DNA of 64,000 nucleotides from positions 116,408,123 through 116,472,122 of the forward strand of contig NC_089588.1 of the NCBI RefSeq assembly GCF_019320115.1. Direction: 5' to 3'. This document shows, in pieces, positions 34,452 through 45,252 of the stretch. The notes under the pieces were generated by a model. That model did no database searches and was not told where the DNA came from. It saw only the letters and a program-made list of their open reading frames with translations. The stretch comes from Miscanthus floridulus. Taxonomy: Eukaryota; Streptophyta; Magnoliopsida; Poales; Poaceae. Position numbers and translations under genes: made by a program. Each line of letters opens with the position of its first letter. Position 1 is the first letter of the stretch.

Positions 34452-36910
34452 CTAGCGGTACCTGGTAGTTTGGGAACAAGGATACGGTTCTCCTTTCAGT
34501 GAACCGTCAATCCAAAAACCTCTGCCATATCATTATCCTCCTTCTCCATGCCAGCTGGCAGCCCCCAATAAAACAGTACACGAGGTTTGCCAACATGATC
34601 TCAACAGTAGCCAACCCAAAGTTGATGCCAGGGCACATCCTACGACCGGCTCCAAATGGTATGAACTGAAAATCATTCCCCTTCAAGTCAATGCTCGTGG
34701 CGCTACCACTGTCCCTGAACCTCTCTGGCATGAACTTCTCCGCTTTCTCCCATGACTCTAGATGTCTACAGACAGCCCAAGCGTTGATGACGACTCGAGT
34801 TCGAGAGGGGATTGTATACCCATCGATGTCACAATCCACCATGGACTGGTGAGGCAACAGTAGTGGGGCAGGTGGGTGTGACCTTAGCGTCTCCTTCACA
34901 ACAGCTCTCAGATAGGCCAGGCTATCTAGGTTCTCTTCCTTGACCATTTCATGTCCATTTGGTGTCTTGTTCCTTACCTCAGGTCTTGTAGCTTTGTCAT
35001 GAGATGAGGGTGGCACATGAGCTCTACCATGGCAAGTTCAAGGACTAAGAATGATGTGCTGGTGCCCGCATTAAAGAAAATGACACAATCTATACTAGAT
35101 CTATTTTTGTTCTCTAAAGAAAATGTTAATATCGGTACCTACTAGTCACTCACCATCAAGACATCCTTGTATATGGTCTCTGGTGATACTGTACTCTTGC
35201 TGAACAGAGAGCATCACGTCAACAAAGTTTGTGCTCTCTTCTTGCTCAGCTATGTCGCCACAGGGATCGTTGATGCTTCACCTGTCGTGGTCGCTTATGA
35301 TATTTTCAAGTACCTCGTCCCATCTTTCATGCGTCTCGTCTACCTTTCTGCTCTCAAACCTGGTGAACATACCTAGAGAGTTCACAAGCCCTGGGAAATA
35401 GTTTTCTAGGCTAAACCCTGCATACAGGGTAGAGTTCATCTCAATCAGCTCCCAGAGGGTCTTGTTCCGGCCGTCTTGCCTGAAGAACTTGCCTGACACC
35501 ACGCAGCACACGATGTCATTGGTGAACATGTCCATCGCCTTGCTCATGTCTACTGCCATGCCTGCAGCCATGGCTCCATCAGCTTGGCCATGACTAGGCG
35601 CACCTAGTATTAATAAAATGGATGAAATATTATTACGCATGGAAAAAAAAATTATGCAACCCGTCGCGTGACGCGCGCCCGCGCCCGTGCCGGGGAGGAA
35701 GAAGAAGGCGGCTAGGGTTCCGGTGAGGGTCGCTGATGTTGGAGAAGGGAAGCTCACCGGCATTAGGGTTTCAGGGTAAGGAGATCTCCTCACCAGTAGG
35801 CTTAGAAGTGGTTTCGGGGGCAGCGGCCGCGAAACTGCGGTGGAGGCGGGCTGGACTGCGCCAGGGTGGGGCGACGTGGTAGTAGGAGACAGTGGTTGGA
35901 CAGGGCTAGCAGCGGGGTCATGGCAGCGGAGCTCACTGGGCCTTGCCCTATGATTAGGGGAGGGCGGGGTCGAGGGACAAGGAAGGTAGGTGGGTGGCGT
36001 GACGCTGTGAGGCGTTGGGAGCAGCCGGTCGCTGGTGCTGGGCGCGGTGGGAGCGAGGGCGAGGAAGACGCCGCCGGGGAGGTGCCCTGTGGTGAGGGGT
36101 GGGCGTGGTCGAGGATGCAGCGGCGGGAGGTGGGTGGGGCGGCGATGCGGTGGGAATGCCGGCCGCGGGCGGTGGATGGGAGAGGGTGGGGACAGCGGAC
36201 GAAGGGTGTGTGGAGGGTACGACGCGAGGAGGAAGAAGGATCACGCGTGCAGGCCTGCGTCGCACGCTCCTCTATTGCATGACTGGTCGTGCAAATTCAG
36301 CCTGCTATTACATAGGGCCAGAATTCATACATTCTCTTTCATCCCCTACTATTCCTAATAATAAGCTACCGATTAAAAAAGCTGTTACCCTCCACTTGGC
36401 GGGCATGACGAGACGAGTTCACCTTCTTGATGGTGAAGAGGTGCGTGGCGACAAGCTATTTACTTTCCACCAGTAATCGCCGTAAGGACCAAAACCGATT
36501 GTCGATGACCTGTACAGGAAGTTGTGCAGGACCCTGGACGTCGGCCGCGAGGCGAAGACGTGGTCAACCGTGTCCAGGACCGCCGGTGCCGCGCCGGGGG
36601 AGGAGGCGACGAGGTTGGGGACGCTGCCGAGTTGAAGGAGCATGAGGCCGCCACCACGGTCGTGCTTGGCGGCAATGTCACGGAGGCAGACGTGTGGGAG
36701 ATCGCCGATGCGTTGCTGGTGGCCGATGACCGGCAGCCTCCTTGGAGGTGATGGCAGGAGAGGATTCGACTGCTTCGTTTCGTCGTCGCCGGCGTTCGGG
36801 CGTTGGTGGAGGCGTCAGCAGATGACAGGCAGCAGCACTAGCATGAGAGGCACGACGACGAACCAAAGTTGCCGTTGTGATACTAGTGGCGTCGTAGTGG
36901 ACACCAGCAT
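34452..36910 (-). pseudogene. CYP71-like cytochrome P450, full-length copy C, broken
   Basis: The organisation is as in copy B: exon 1 about 36910-36391, exon 2 35603-35154, exon 3 from about 35073 to 34452, with intron 1 at 35604-36390. Anchor, ExxR (KETLR), PERF and haem loop (FGAGRRMCPG) are visible. Damage differs from copy B. An internal deletion at 35073/35074 removes the intron 2 acceptor and the MFNAG codons. A frameshift near 35285 follows SDHDR, one A is lost in exon 3 (giving CFIGGC instead of CFYWG), and an extra G sits at the exon 1 donor. The late TGA (VH*KEN) is shared with copy B. The exon 2 stop of copy B is absent (HERWDE). Both copies are dead, by mostly independent hits. 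Confidence 0.78.
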
Positions 36911-38022
36911 AAACAGGTACACTACGTGCACCAAGTGAAGAGCCGCCTTGGATAGATGGTTAGTTCTTCCTGCTTCACGGTAGAGCGACGACGAGTGTTG
37001 TGTGCAGTGCTGCAAATGCTTTGATCTTAAAATAACTGGCGCACATGCACGTACAACAATATGAACTATGGATAGCTACGACAAAAATATCTAGGTTGTC
37101 AAGTTCAGCACGAGTTTTTTTTTGTCTACTTGTTAGTTTGTTGTTTATTTTCCCCTTCCGTGTCATGATTGGTGACCATTTTGGAATTGATAGACTCAGA
37201 ACAATGGTCTTGGCCACGAAAGGTCGACACCTATACACCTCCGTGATCCATGATTGGTGATTTTGTTCATTTTGGCCACGAAAGCCGGACACCTACACCT
37301 AGATCGGTGATCTATGATTGTGTGCTGAATTTGTGCACATGAATTCATTTGATGTAAAAATTCTCTCGGCTCCTGCCCTGTCTATCATCTAGCCTTGGAA
37401 CACCCACGTATCCTTCGTCCCTGCGTGCTACCAAATTTACTGCCATTCAATCCTCGTGCTCTAATTGCATAGGCCTCATTGGTTTCCATGTCACCACTAC
37501 TGCTTGCAGCAACCTTCATTGGTTCTCCTTCCAATCAGCTACCGTTAAACTTTCCTTCAGCCCCATCTGTTCACCTCCACACTGTTGCTTTGTCATGTAA
37601 CATTTTGTGTTGTGGTATGGCATCCTTGAAGAATATGGTTTTATGAATGGTAACATATGGCGGACCTCTCCATTGGTAACTGACAATTGGAACTTGACTG
37701 CATTCAAAAACCTGTGGCTACTACAGGAGCAGTGGGCATTTGATTTTAGTGATGAGATTTGCCTGTTGGTAGTCATTAATTTTGTAACAAAAGTTGGGTT
37801 AGTCATTCACAATATTTGTTGGCACGACAGACAAGCCATATGAGGTGGCATATTATTTGCTCATTGTTTTTATTTCAAAATTCTACAACAATAAGTGCCT
37901 GCCAATTTTTATCAATATTTTATAGCAGTGTAATAAAAGTTATTTTGTAGCCTATCTACACGGTGGATGCTAAGAAACCATCCACCCGTGGATGCTAGGA
38001 AACCATCCACCTTAGTCCTTCT
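36911..38022. repeat. Module B, copy C (left part, before the CACTA insertion)
   Basis: This is the full-length P450 5' flank as in 8959-10040. It differs by a short insertion (AGCAGTG near 37923). At 38020-38022 (TCT) a CACTA element interrupts it, and the module resumes at 39610. Confidence 0.6.
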
Positions 38023-38395
38023 CACTACCGGAGACAGGCTCTTTGCCGAGTGTCAAGTGGTTTGCCGAGTGTTGTTTTTCGGGCACTCGGCAAAAAAGCT
38101 CTTTGCCGAGTGTTTTTTCTGACACTCTACAAAGAGCTTCTTTGCTGAGTGTTTTTTTTGACACTCGGGAAAGAAGCTTCTTTGCCGAGTGTTTTTTTTT
38201 GACACTCGGCAAAACCATCCACCTTAGTCCTTCTCACTACCGGAGACAGGCTCTTTGCCGAGTGTCAAGTGGTTTGCCGAGTGTTGTTTTTCGGGCACTC
38301 GGCAAAGAAGCTCTTTGCCGAGTGTTTTTTTTGACACTCTACAAAGAGCTTCTTTGCCGAGTGTTTTTTTACACTCGGCAAAGAAAATTTCAAAG
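38000..38395. repeat. 212-bp direct duplication of CACTA end plus target flank
   Basis: AAACCATCCACCTTAGTCC followed by TTCTCACTACCGGAGAC occurs at 38000 and again at 38212. Each is followed by the same subterminal repeat run (AAGTGGTTTGCCGAGTG). Because the unit includes sequence outside the element, it arose after insertion, not during transposition. Confidence 0.85.
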
Positions 38396-38533
38396 CACAT
38401 TTTGAAGCAGTAAATTAATTCAAATGAAAAAGTTTTCAACTACAAAGTTGTATAACTCATCAAGATGTACAATGTTTGTTTTGGTCTTTTCTTCATATGA
38501 CAAAGTGAAAGTAAATTTGTTCACAAATCTAAC

Positions 38534-38572
38534 ATATCTCTCTTGTAGTTTATGAAACTACAAGAGAGATAT
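38534..38572. repeat. Perfect 18-bp palindrome inside the CACTA element
   Basis: ATATCTCTCTTGTAGTTT is followed by ATG and then its exact reverse complement, AAACTACAAGAGAGATAT. It would form an 18-bp hairpin with a 3-nt loop. It is not at a terminus and has no assigned role. Confidence 0.8.
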
Positions 38573-38639
38573 ATAAGATTTATGAATAATGTTAGAACGA
38601 CCATGTCGAATGAACAGATGACTAAAAAACCAAAATAAA

Positions 38640-39120
38640 CTTTGTATATCTCGAAAAGTTATGAAACTTTGTAATTGGCAACTTTTTAATTTGAAATCAT
38701 CTTGTCATGCAAAACTGTGTTTGAATTTTAAAAGTTTCAAATTTGAACTTTTCGAACGACCTCGGATGGAAAAACAACCAAAATAAACTCTGTAGATCTC
38801 GAAAAGTTATGAAACATTGTAGTTGGCAACTTTTTGATTTGAAATCATCTTGTCATGCAAAACTGTGTTTGAATTTCAAAACTTTAAAATTAGAACTTTT
38901 CAAACGACCTCGGATGGAAAAACAACCAAAATAAACTCTGTAGATCTCGAAAAGTTATGAAACATTGTAGTTGGCAACTTTTTGATTTGAAATTATCTTG
39001 TCATGCAAAACTGCGTTTGAATTTCAAAATTTTAAAATTCAAATTTTATAAACGACCTCAGATGGAAAAACTTCCTAAACTAAAAGTGTAGATCTCGAAA
39101 AGTTATGAAACTTTGTAGTT
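38640..39120. repeat. Four tandem repeats of about 147 bp inside the CACTA element
   Basis: ATCTCGAAAAGTTATGAAAC recurs near 38649, 38797, 38943 and 39090. Each copy is followed by GGCAACTTTTT or a variant and most by CATCTTGTCATGCAAAACTG. The repeats are imperfect, AT-rich and non-coding. Confidence 0.75.
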
Positions 39121-39227
39121 TATAACTTTTTTATTTGAATTCGTTTAGGGCCTCAAACAAGCAATTTACACTCAGTTTAGTATAATATGTTGGGAACTAA
39201 AACGGAATCCAGACACAAGTGAAATTG

Positions 39228-39300
39228 TTGTGTAGTGGTAGAGGAGGTTCACGCGCAGCGGCAGGTTGCTGGTTCGAATCCCGTCGGCCGCGTTGCTGCG
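39228..39300 (+). other. tRNA-like segment with Pol III A and B boxes in the CACTA element
   Basis: TGGTAGAGGAG (39236-39246) fits the A-box consensus, and GGTTCGAATCC (39271-39281) fits the B-box consensus exactly. Their starts are 35 bp apart, as in a tRNA gene. The acceptor stem does not pair well and the anticodon arm is not convincing, so it is a tRNA-derived piece rather than a tRNA gene. Confidence 0.5.
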
Positions 39301-39609
39301 AAATTTACGCGAAAAATGCCGGAGATGGGCGGGCGCTGGCCGGTGGGGGCCTCCACCGATTAAAATTTTTTTTCTATTTTTTCCCAATTTTTTGGGTTTT
39401 TTCGGTTCCAACTTTGCCGAGTGTTGGGCACTCGGCAAAGACTTTGCCAAGTGCCCGATAAAAGGCACTCGGCAAAGAATTCTTTGCCGACGGATTTTTT
39501 ACCGGAGGCTCTTTGCCGAGTGCTGCACTCGGCAAAGGCTTTGCCGAGGGCAAAGTAGCCTTTGCCAAGTGCATTAGGCACTCGGCAAAAGCGCCTGAAT
39601 CCGGTTGAG

Positions 39610-40005
39610 TCTAGAATGAAGGAAAGGCGAATGGATTTTAAAATTTGTTGATTCATGTCAAAATTAAGAAAAACATATGAGAAAAAAATGGACAGAAAGT
39701 CCCCCCCCCACCCAACCGATGGAAAGTTGATTCAAGTGGTAATGTAGCGCATGTTTTGTACTCTTCATGTCCAACCTAAGGGAGTCACTACTTTGCTAGT
39801 AAAATCATATATAATTTGTCCCATTGTGCATTGTTCTACCCTTCATCTTTAGAACTATGTAAAAATAATCGAGTTTGTAAAATACTCCATAGAAAAGATG
39901 TTTTTTGTGTATTTATATCTTGAAAAAAGATATTATCAATAGATGGAAAATAAAGTTAAGAAAGAAACATGAGAAACAAAAAAACAGGAAGAAGCCAGTG
40001 GTGTG

Positions 40006-40037
<32 letters not shown>

Positions 40038-40050
40038 GGGGGGGGGGGAG
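39610..40050. repeat. End of module B copy C, unique flank and a microsatellite
   Basis: Bases 39613-39811 complete module B, including the poly-C tract. Beyond AATTTGTCCCATT the sequence continues into TGTGCATTGTTCTACCC, the ancestral right flank that is replaced by gag in block I. The stretch to about 40010 is a diverged relative of 44560-44870. A compound repeat (TA)n(GA)n(G)n lies at 40007-40050. Confidence 0.55.
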
Positions 40051-42180
40051 ATGAGAGTTTCTAAAAGCATGATGAGGATAGGGAACATCTCAGAAGACTC
40101 TTTTCCGATGGGGAAGTTTAGGCACAGAAACTTACATTGTCTTGAGAAAGTTTGCAGGAAAACAATGTCTTTGTTGGTACGTGTTGCTAGCAGGGAGCAA
40201 ACATGCTTCCTCAGTTCTCCAGTTCCTTAATAAAAAAAGCATGGGATGTTTAGTGTTTCTTATGGGAGAAGGAGCAACGCAGTTTTGCAGATATTGATGG
40301 TCATAAATTGCAGTTGGTGTAACTGAAGGAACCATTTAGCAAGTGCACCCAGGTATCTAGTTACTCACTGAAACCACTTTCTCTGAGGTGAGCCCAATGA
40401 AAAACTAAATATCTATACCTATGTTTTAGTGGCCTTGTACCATCGAAGCAGTTTACTTGAACTGAAAAATGGGATGGGTTGTAAAAAAAAATTGTAAGCT
40501 GAACATCTCACATGATTGAGGCTAAATATTGTATGAATATATGTTTCATAATCTCAGCTTATATTCCTCTGAAATATTTTATCTTCTGTGTGTAAACTTA
40601 AGTATATTAAGCCAGCATGCATCTCCTATGAACCAAGTAATCTGATGCGCTATTTTAACTGGAAGTAAAGCATTCGTCATGATCTACCCAAAAGCACACA
40701 TGATAGGGACTGCATGTTCTATGGAAGACTGAAATATGGTAGAGTGAAATTTTATGTTAATCCACCCACATGATATGATCTCCAGGGAATAGGTTTCATC
40801 AATCATTAATATGGGATTGGAGACTAGAGCACTAGGAGATTTTCTCACACATCATCTATTTAGACTGAAAATGTACGAGACTTCCCTGGAACCCTGAAAC
40901 TTGGCTAAGTTTTGCCAAAGCTATACTGCTAAAGAAGGTTATGTACTCTTGTCACACAACAAGTGGCTCTGGTGTGCAAACCTTGAACTACCAATTGTTT
41001 GGCAGTAGGATTTGTATAATCTTTTGAATGGCTACAGATTAAGAATAACCTCTGAATCCGCAGCTAGAAAAAAAAAATCAGCAGTAGAGCTACCACTAGA
41101 AATTCAACGATAACAAAGCAAGCAACGTGCAGGCCCAAACTTGCATTCTGAAAGTCTGCGTACTCATGAAATCCAGGCATATCATTTAAGAGTACAAGAC
41201 ACAGATTTTCATTATCATAAGGCTTGCTAACCGTGCTCTAGGTGAGTAGGTGACATACACCGCAAAACTATAGAAGTGTTAGATGTTGGCATGAAGAAGG
41301 ATGCAACCAAATTATCAGTTAGCTGACAGGACACATGAGAGTATCAAAGAAAAGAAGATAACTCTCTTCAGAGATTTACAACAATGATAATTCATATTTA
41401 GAACTAAATACTGGCCAATATGCATGCCCCATGCTTTGTGGTAAACTATCTATAGGGCACATTTTCTGTAGAATAATAGAAGATGTGGCAGAAAGAGGAA
41501 TACAAACATCCATGCAGCATACATTTCAGATCAGCTACCAACAAGTATGGTAGTGGGACAATGTTGGAAATCATAAAATGCCAAGCAAGTTATGCCACAG
41601 ATGTCCAAGTTTGTCTTTCCACAAGAGCTGTACAGCAGTGGCTACAATGCTACATGGCACTGGTATAACAGCTTCATACACAAGAAAGAAAGAAATACTC
41701 AGATCTAATATTTTTACAACAAGGAGACATGTATGCATTTCAATAGTTTCGAGACTAACTTATAATTCCACCTACAGCTTAAAGTTCAATTGATTCCCTT
41801 CTCTGTCTTTTTATATAGAAACAGTCACAGCATGTTTTTTTGCATAAAGGACCAAAGTAAAAAGACTATGAATTCCCATCAGTGTGAACTTTGCCTTCAT
41901 ATACTACAAATAAGTTGCAGATCGAGCGTAAGAAAACTTACATGCAACTTGATTGATTGTGTTGTGTACAAGATCTTTAATCCTGTTGGTTCCTCTACAA
42001 AATCAACTAAGGCAGTAAACATCACATCTAAATCAAGCCTTCTCCAAAGAAGGGAAGAGAGGGTGGATCTAGACTGAATGAAAGTTTGGCAGGAGAAGTA
42101 ACCCAAACCTTGAATCTTTCTAGCCTTTCTGACCTTCGTCTACTCCTTTCTGCAACCAAGAAAAAAAATACAAGAAATTA
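40051..42180. other. AT-rich DNA, no gene recognised
   Basis: I find no recognisable domain, RNA or element end here. Open frames are short (under 100 codons). A possible minus-strand exon at its right end is listed separately. Confidence 0.35.
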
Positions 42181-42650
42181 AGCTGTGGCGAAACCCTAGC
42201 ACTCAGGGGAATGGGGATGAGAGGAAGGGGATCCGCAGATGACGCACCTGGATGTAGAGAGGAATGGGGATGCAGCGGTGGCACCGCTCTTGCTGGCCGG
42301 CGGTAGGCAAGGGTGACGGCGGGCTTGGGGGTGGCCGGCTTGTGCGGTCGCAGGCTGGGGCAACAGGGGGTTGGGGCGGCAGGGCCCATTGGATTCGGCG
42401 GCCGGGGCTAGGGCTGTAGGTTGTGGGGTTCCGGCCAGGGACAACTTTGGCGCGGGCGGGATTGGGAGGCGGTGATTTGGGTGGGCGTCAGCGGCGGCGG
42501 CCACGCCGGGTGCTAGCCTTCGGCGCCGGCTCCTGGCGGTGCCCGACAGCGGAGCCCTGCTAGCGGCGCCCAGCGGCGAAGCTGTGGTGGCGGCACCTGG
42601 TGTCGGAGCTATGCTGGCGGCACCCGGCGGTTGCGCCCTCACAAGAGCGA
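41930..42650 (-). other. Gene-like fragment next to a CACTA end, unrecognised
   Basis: On the minus strand, 42196-42642 is a GC-rich, Pro/Ala-rich open frame of 148 codons starting MRAQPPGAAS. Further along, about 42040-41940, a segment reads LDLDVMFTALVDFVEEPTG and is followed by a GTAAGT donor. This looks like a first exon plus a later exon of a host gene or a captured copy. The family is not recognised. It lies immediately inside a CACTA-type terminus, which favours capture, but I cannot show it. Confidence 0.3.
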
Positions 42651-42729
42651 GGTTTTTTTTTCTAAAGTCTGCGTGAGTGGAAAGGGAGTAAGGAACGAAG
42701 GGTGGGCAGCCTGTTTTTGTCTTCAGGGC

Positions 42730-43004
42730 CTACCCCTTCGCCGACACTTGGACAGTGGTTTAGGTAGGATACAACGACACTTTTTTTGTCTAAAAACTTT
42801 CGCCAACACTTTATGTGTTGGAAGGAGAAACGCCGACATATAAGTTGTAGCCTTATATTACTATTGCTGATAGTCTTATATTACTATATTGCCGATAGTT
42901 TAAGTGACGCTAAAAAGGTAAAGAATTGCCAACACATTATGTGTTGCCAAAACCCTTGATTTACCAACACATAATTGTAGGGAAAGGTGGGTTGTGGTGT
43001 AGTG
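42730..43004. mobile_element. Right terminus of a second CACTA-type element
   Basis: Subterminal motifs CGCCAACACTTTATGTGTTGG, shortened here to its core CAACACTTTATGTGTTG, and CCAACACATTATGTGTTGCC recur, often as palindromes. The segment ends GGTTGTGGTGTAGTG at 43004, the complement of CACTACACCACAACC. I could not find the matching left end within the window, so the element limits are open. Confidence 0.5.
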
Positions 43005-43009
43005 CCTGT

Positions 43010-43500
43010 AGAGTGAAAAAGAAGCCCTAAATGGTTGGGTTGCTTGATCCATGAAACAGAAGCTTCACTATTATTGAATTCTATCTGGTCTTAGGTTATT
43101 TTTAATTGTTGTTGGTTATCTTGCACTCTAATGTATTTTCATTCCTTCTGTACCATGTGCCTTTGATGCAATTGTCAAGAGCTACATGTAGCAAAAGTTC
43201 CTAATAGTATGTCATCCATGCCTTTTTGTGTTGTATGTCTGATTATGAAATTGTATTGATTGCATGGCTTTTTGTCACTGTAGCATTGTCTGCGAATATG
43301 CCCCTGCGGATTGGAGATTCTAGATAATGAAGAATGTGATTTATGTTAAAATGTGACATGCTCGTTTGCATCATGAGTGCAAAGACCTTCCTTGATATTG
43401 GTGACCCTGAAAATGTGTTGAATCACAACATAGTGCTAGAAGTTGCTTGGAATACTAAACGCATGGGAGAAGCAAGAGCAAATGGGTGGTGGTGCACAAC
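43010..43500. repeat. Duplicated fragment of the ATXR6-like gene's intron 2
   Basis: It is similar to 45980-46290 and beyond: GATCCATGAAACAGAAGCTT / GATCCATGAAGCAGGTAGCG, CTATTATTGAATTC / CTATTGTTGAATTC, AGCAAAAGTTCCT in both, then the GCAATTGTATTGACTGCA-type motif. It has no exons. It shows that the ATXR6 locus was partly copied upstream of itself before the MITE at 46293 inserted, because this copy lacks that MITE. Confidence 0.6.
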
Positions 43501-43986
43501 TTCATCATGAATACAGTGACGATGACCAGGAGGTGGTGGTGGTGGCCCAGCCCACCCCGACCATCTCCCATCCTGCCCTTGGCTGGCCACCAAGTCACGA
43601 TAACCAATAGGTTGAGGCCGGGCGGCGGCCGCCCATCCTGCCCTGGCCGCGAGCGCCATGCCCTGCGCCGGCCACACCCCCACGCCTGAGAAGGATTTTT
43701 TTTATTTTTTCAGACATTGACACATGGGGCCTATCCTCAAGGGAAAATCTGGTCATTCCTAGAAAAGGCCCTTGTGTGGATCTGGAGCTGCTTGTTTAGC
43801 TAAACAGTTCCCTGGTAGATCTAGGGTGGATATCAGATCCACGTTAGAGTTGATCCATGGTGAATCCAGATCAAGGTTTACTTTTTCCAATGGTTAATCT
43901 TTACCATATAGGCCCATAGAATGGAGCATACCTGCAGCAATGCCTTTTCAATGACATATGATGACCCTGATATATATGTGGTTTAT

Positions 43987-44178
43987 GCCTTGTTTGGATG
44001 CAGATATATCCACTTCAATCTATGTGTGTTGGGATGGGTTGGTGTAGAATTTATGCCCAAGTATCCACCTCAATCCATGTGAATTGAGTTGTGTTTGTGT
44101 AGAATTTGAGTTAAATTCCACACCAACCCACCCCGACACACATGGATTGCGGTGAATACATGGGTATCAAACAAGGCC
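43987..44178. mobile_element. Tourist-like MITE
   Basis: The ends GCCTTGTTTGGATGCAGATA and the complement of GGGTATCAAACAAGGC form an inverted repeat that extends inward (CACACCAACCCACCCCGACA pairs with the left arm). The target duplication is not clear. A half of the same element survives near 58790-58845. Confidence 0.55.
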
Positions 44179-44184
44179 TTACGG

Positions 44185-44870
44185 ATAGTATACACGATGC
44201 ACCTCTCCACTGATCAGTGACAATTGAAACTTAACTGGATTCAAAATTCAAAAACCATGGGCTCCTATGGGAGCGGTGGGCATTTGATTTTGGTGACAAC
44301 AATTACTTGTTGCTACTCATTAATTTTGTGGCAAAAGTTGGGTTGGGCTTGGTCATCCACGGTTTTGTTTAGCAACAGAAAAAGTAGACGAGTTGGCACA
44401 TTAATTTTTATTTCAGAATTCTTCAACAATATAAGTGCCTGCCAATTTTGATCGATATTTTAGAATGAATTAAAATTCTTCTTTTTCTTTTCCATCTACA
44501 CAGTGAATACTAGGAAATCCTAGACTCGCTCTCTCTCTAGAATCTAGAATGAAGTAAAGGCAGAAAGATTTTGTTAACTCATGTCAACTCTTTTTCTAAA
44601 ACATCAATTGAAAGAATTTTGTACATCATATATAATATACAATTTCCAATCAAAACCATGATGCATTGCTCTACCCTAGAAAGTAATAAGCAAAAAATAA
44701 CCGAGTTTGTAAACCATGTCATAGAAAATGGTAACTTTTTTGTTCTTAAATTTAATATATATCTCGACAAAAGATACTGTTGAAATAAAAGATGAAAAAG
44801 GGATTACTGTAGAAAGAAAAACACGAGACATACAAAAAAAAGGAAATGGAAGCGAGAAAAAGAAAGCCGG
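44185..44870. repeat. Diverged relative of module B and its right flank
   Basis: Bases 44200-44560 align by eye with 37670-37990 (GACAATTGAAACTTAACTGG, GGGCATTTGATTTTGGTGAC, AAGTGCCTGCCAATTTTGAT). Bases 44560-44870 align with 39820-40010. So the P450 locus right flank and the ATXR6 5' flank share an older duplication. No gene. Confidence 0.55.
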
Positions 44871-45252
44871 TGGTGTGGTGTGGTGTGGTGAGCGAGAGCC
44901 AGAGAGAAACGACGAGAGAGTTCGGCAAGGGCAACGGTCTCCTCGCTCGCTCGCTGGCGGCCGTCACACCTGGAGACGAGAGTGACAGACTGGCCGTAGC
45001 AGCCCGCAGCGCCTCACGCGTCACGCGATGCGGCGCAGGCCTCTGGTGGCTCTGACCGCAGCCTTCTTCCCTTCCGCTACACATGACACATCTGCTACCA
45101 AAGCGAGCGAGTCCACCATCGACGACCCCCGTTCTCCTCTGTCGTCTTTCCGTCTCCCTCTCGTCAGGCTATCTCGCCCACCGAGAGGAGGAGAGACCGA
45201 ACCGCGACGCACGCACCCGGCACCTCCGCGCGCTCCTCTCCTATCCGCCGCC
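44871..45252 (+). promoter_or_regulatory. Immediate 5' flank / likely 5' UTR of the ATXR6-like gene
   Basis: It begins with a GGTGT repeat (44870-44892) and becomes GC- and CT-rich towards the start codon, as grass 5' UTRs do. No TATA box stands out, so the transcription start is not placed. The frame of exon 1 is open back to an ATG at 45028, which would add 75 residues rich in Arg, Ser and Pro. The ATG at 45253 has the better context (GCCGCCATGGAC) and is preferred. Confidence 0.4.

Larger units (their letters stand above)
38023..39609. mobile_element. Non-autonomous CACTA element with a duplicated left end
   Basis: The left end is CACTACCGGAGACAGG and the right end is CTGAATCCGGTTGAG, a decayed CACTA complement. 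Copies of TTTGCCGAGTGT in both orientations crowd both ends. TCT lies on both sides (38020-38022 and 39610-39612), a 3-bp target duplication as expected for CACTA. Removing it restores GTCCTTCTAGAATG as found in the other module B copies. The first 212 bp, including about 23 bp of flanking DNA, are repeated (38000-38211 and 38212 onward), so a second CACTA terminus sits at 38235. The interior is AT-rich, with repeats and a tRNA-like segment, and encodes no transposase. Confidence 0.85.

Noticed and set aside
39228..39300. A genuine tRNA gene
   Set aside because: A and B boxes fit, but the acceptor and anticodon stems do not form convincingly, and it sits inside a transposon.
40007..40050. Regulatory GA-repeat element
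   Set aside because: It is a simple (TA)n(GA)n(G)n microsatellite with no nearby gene start.
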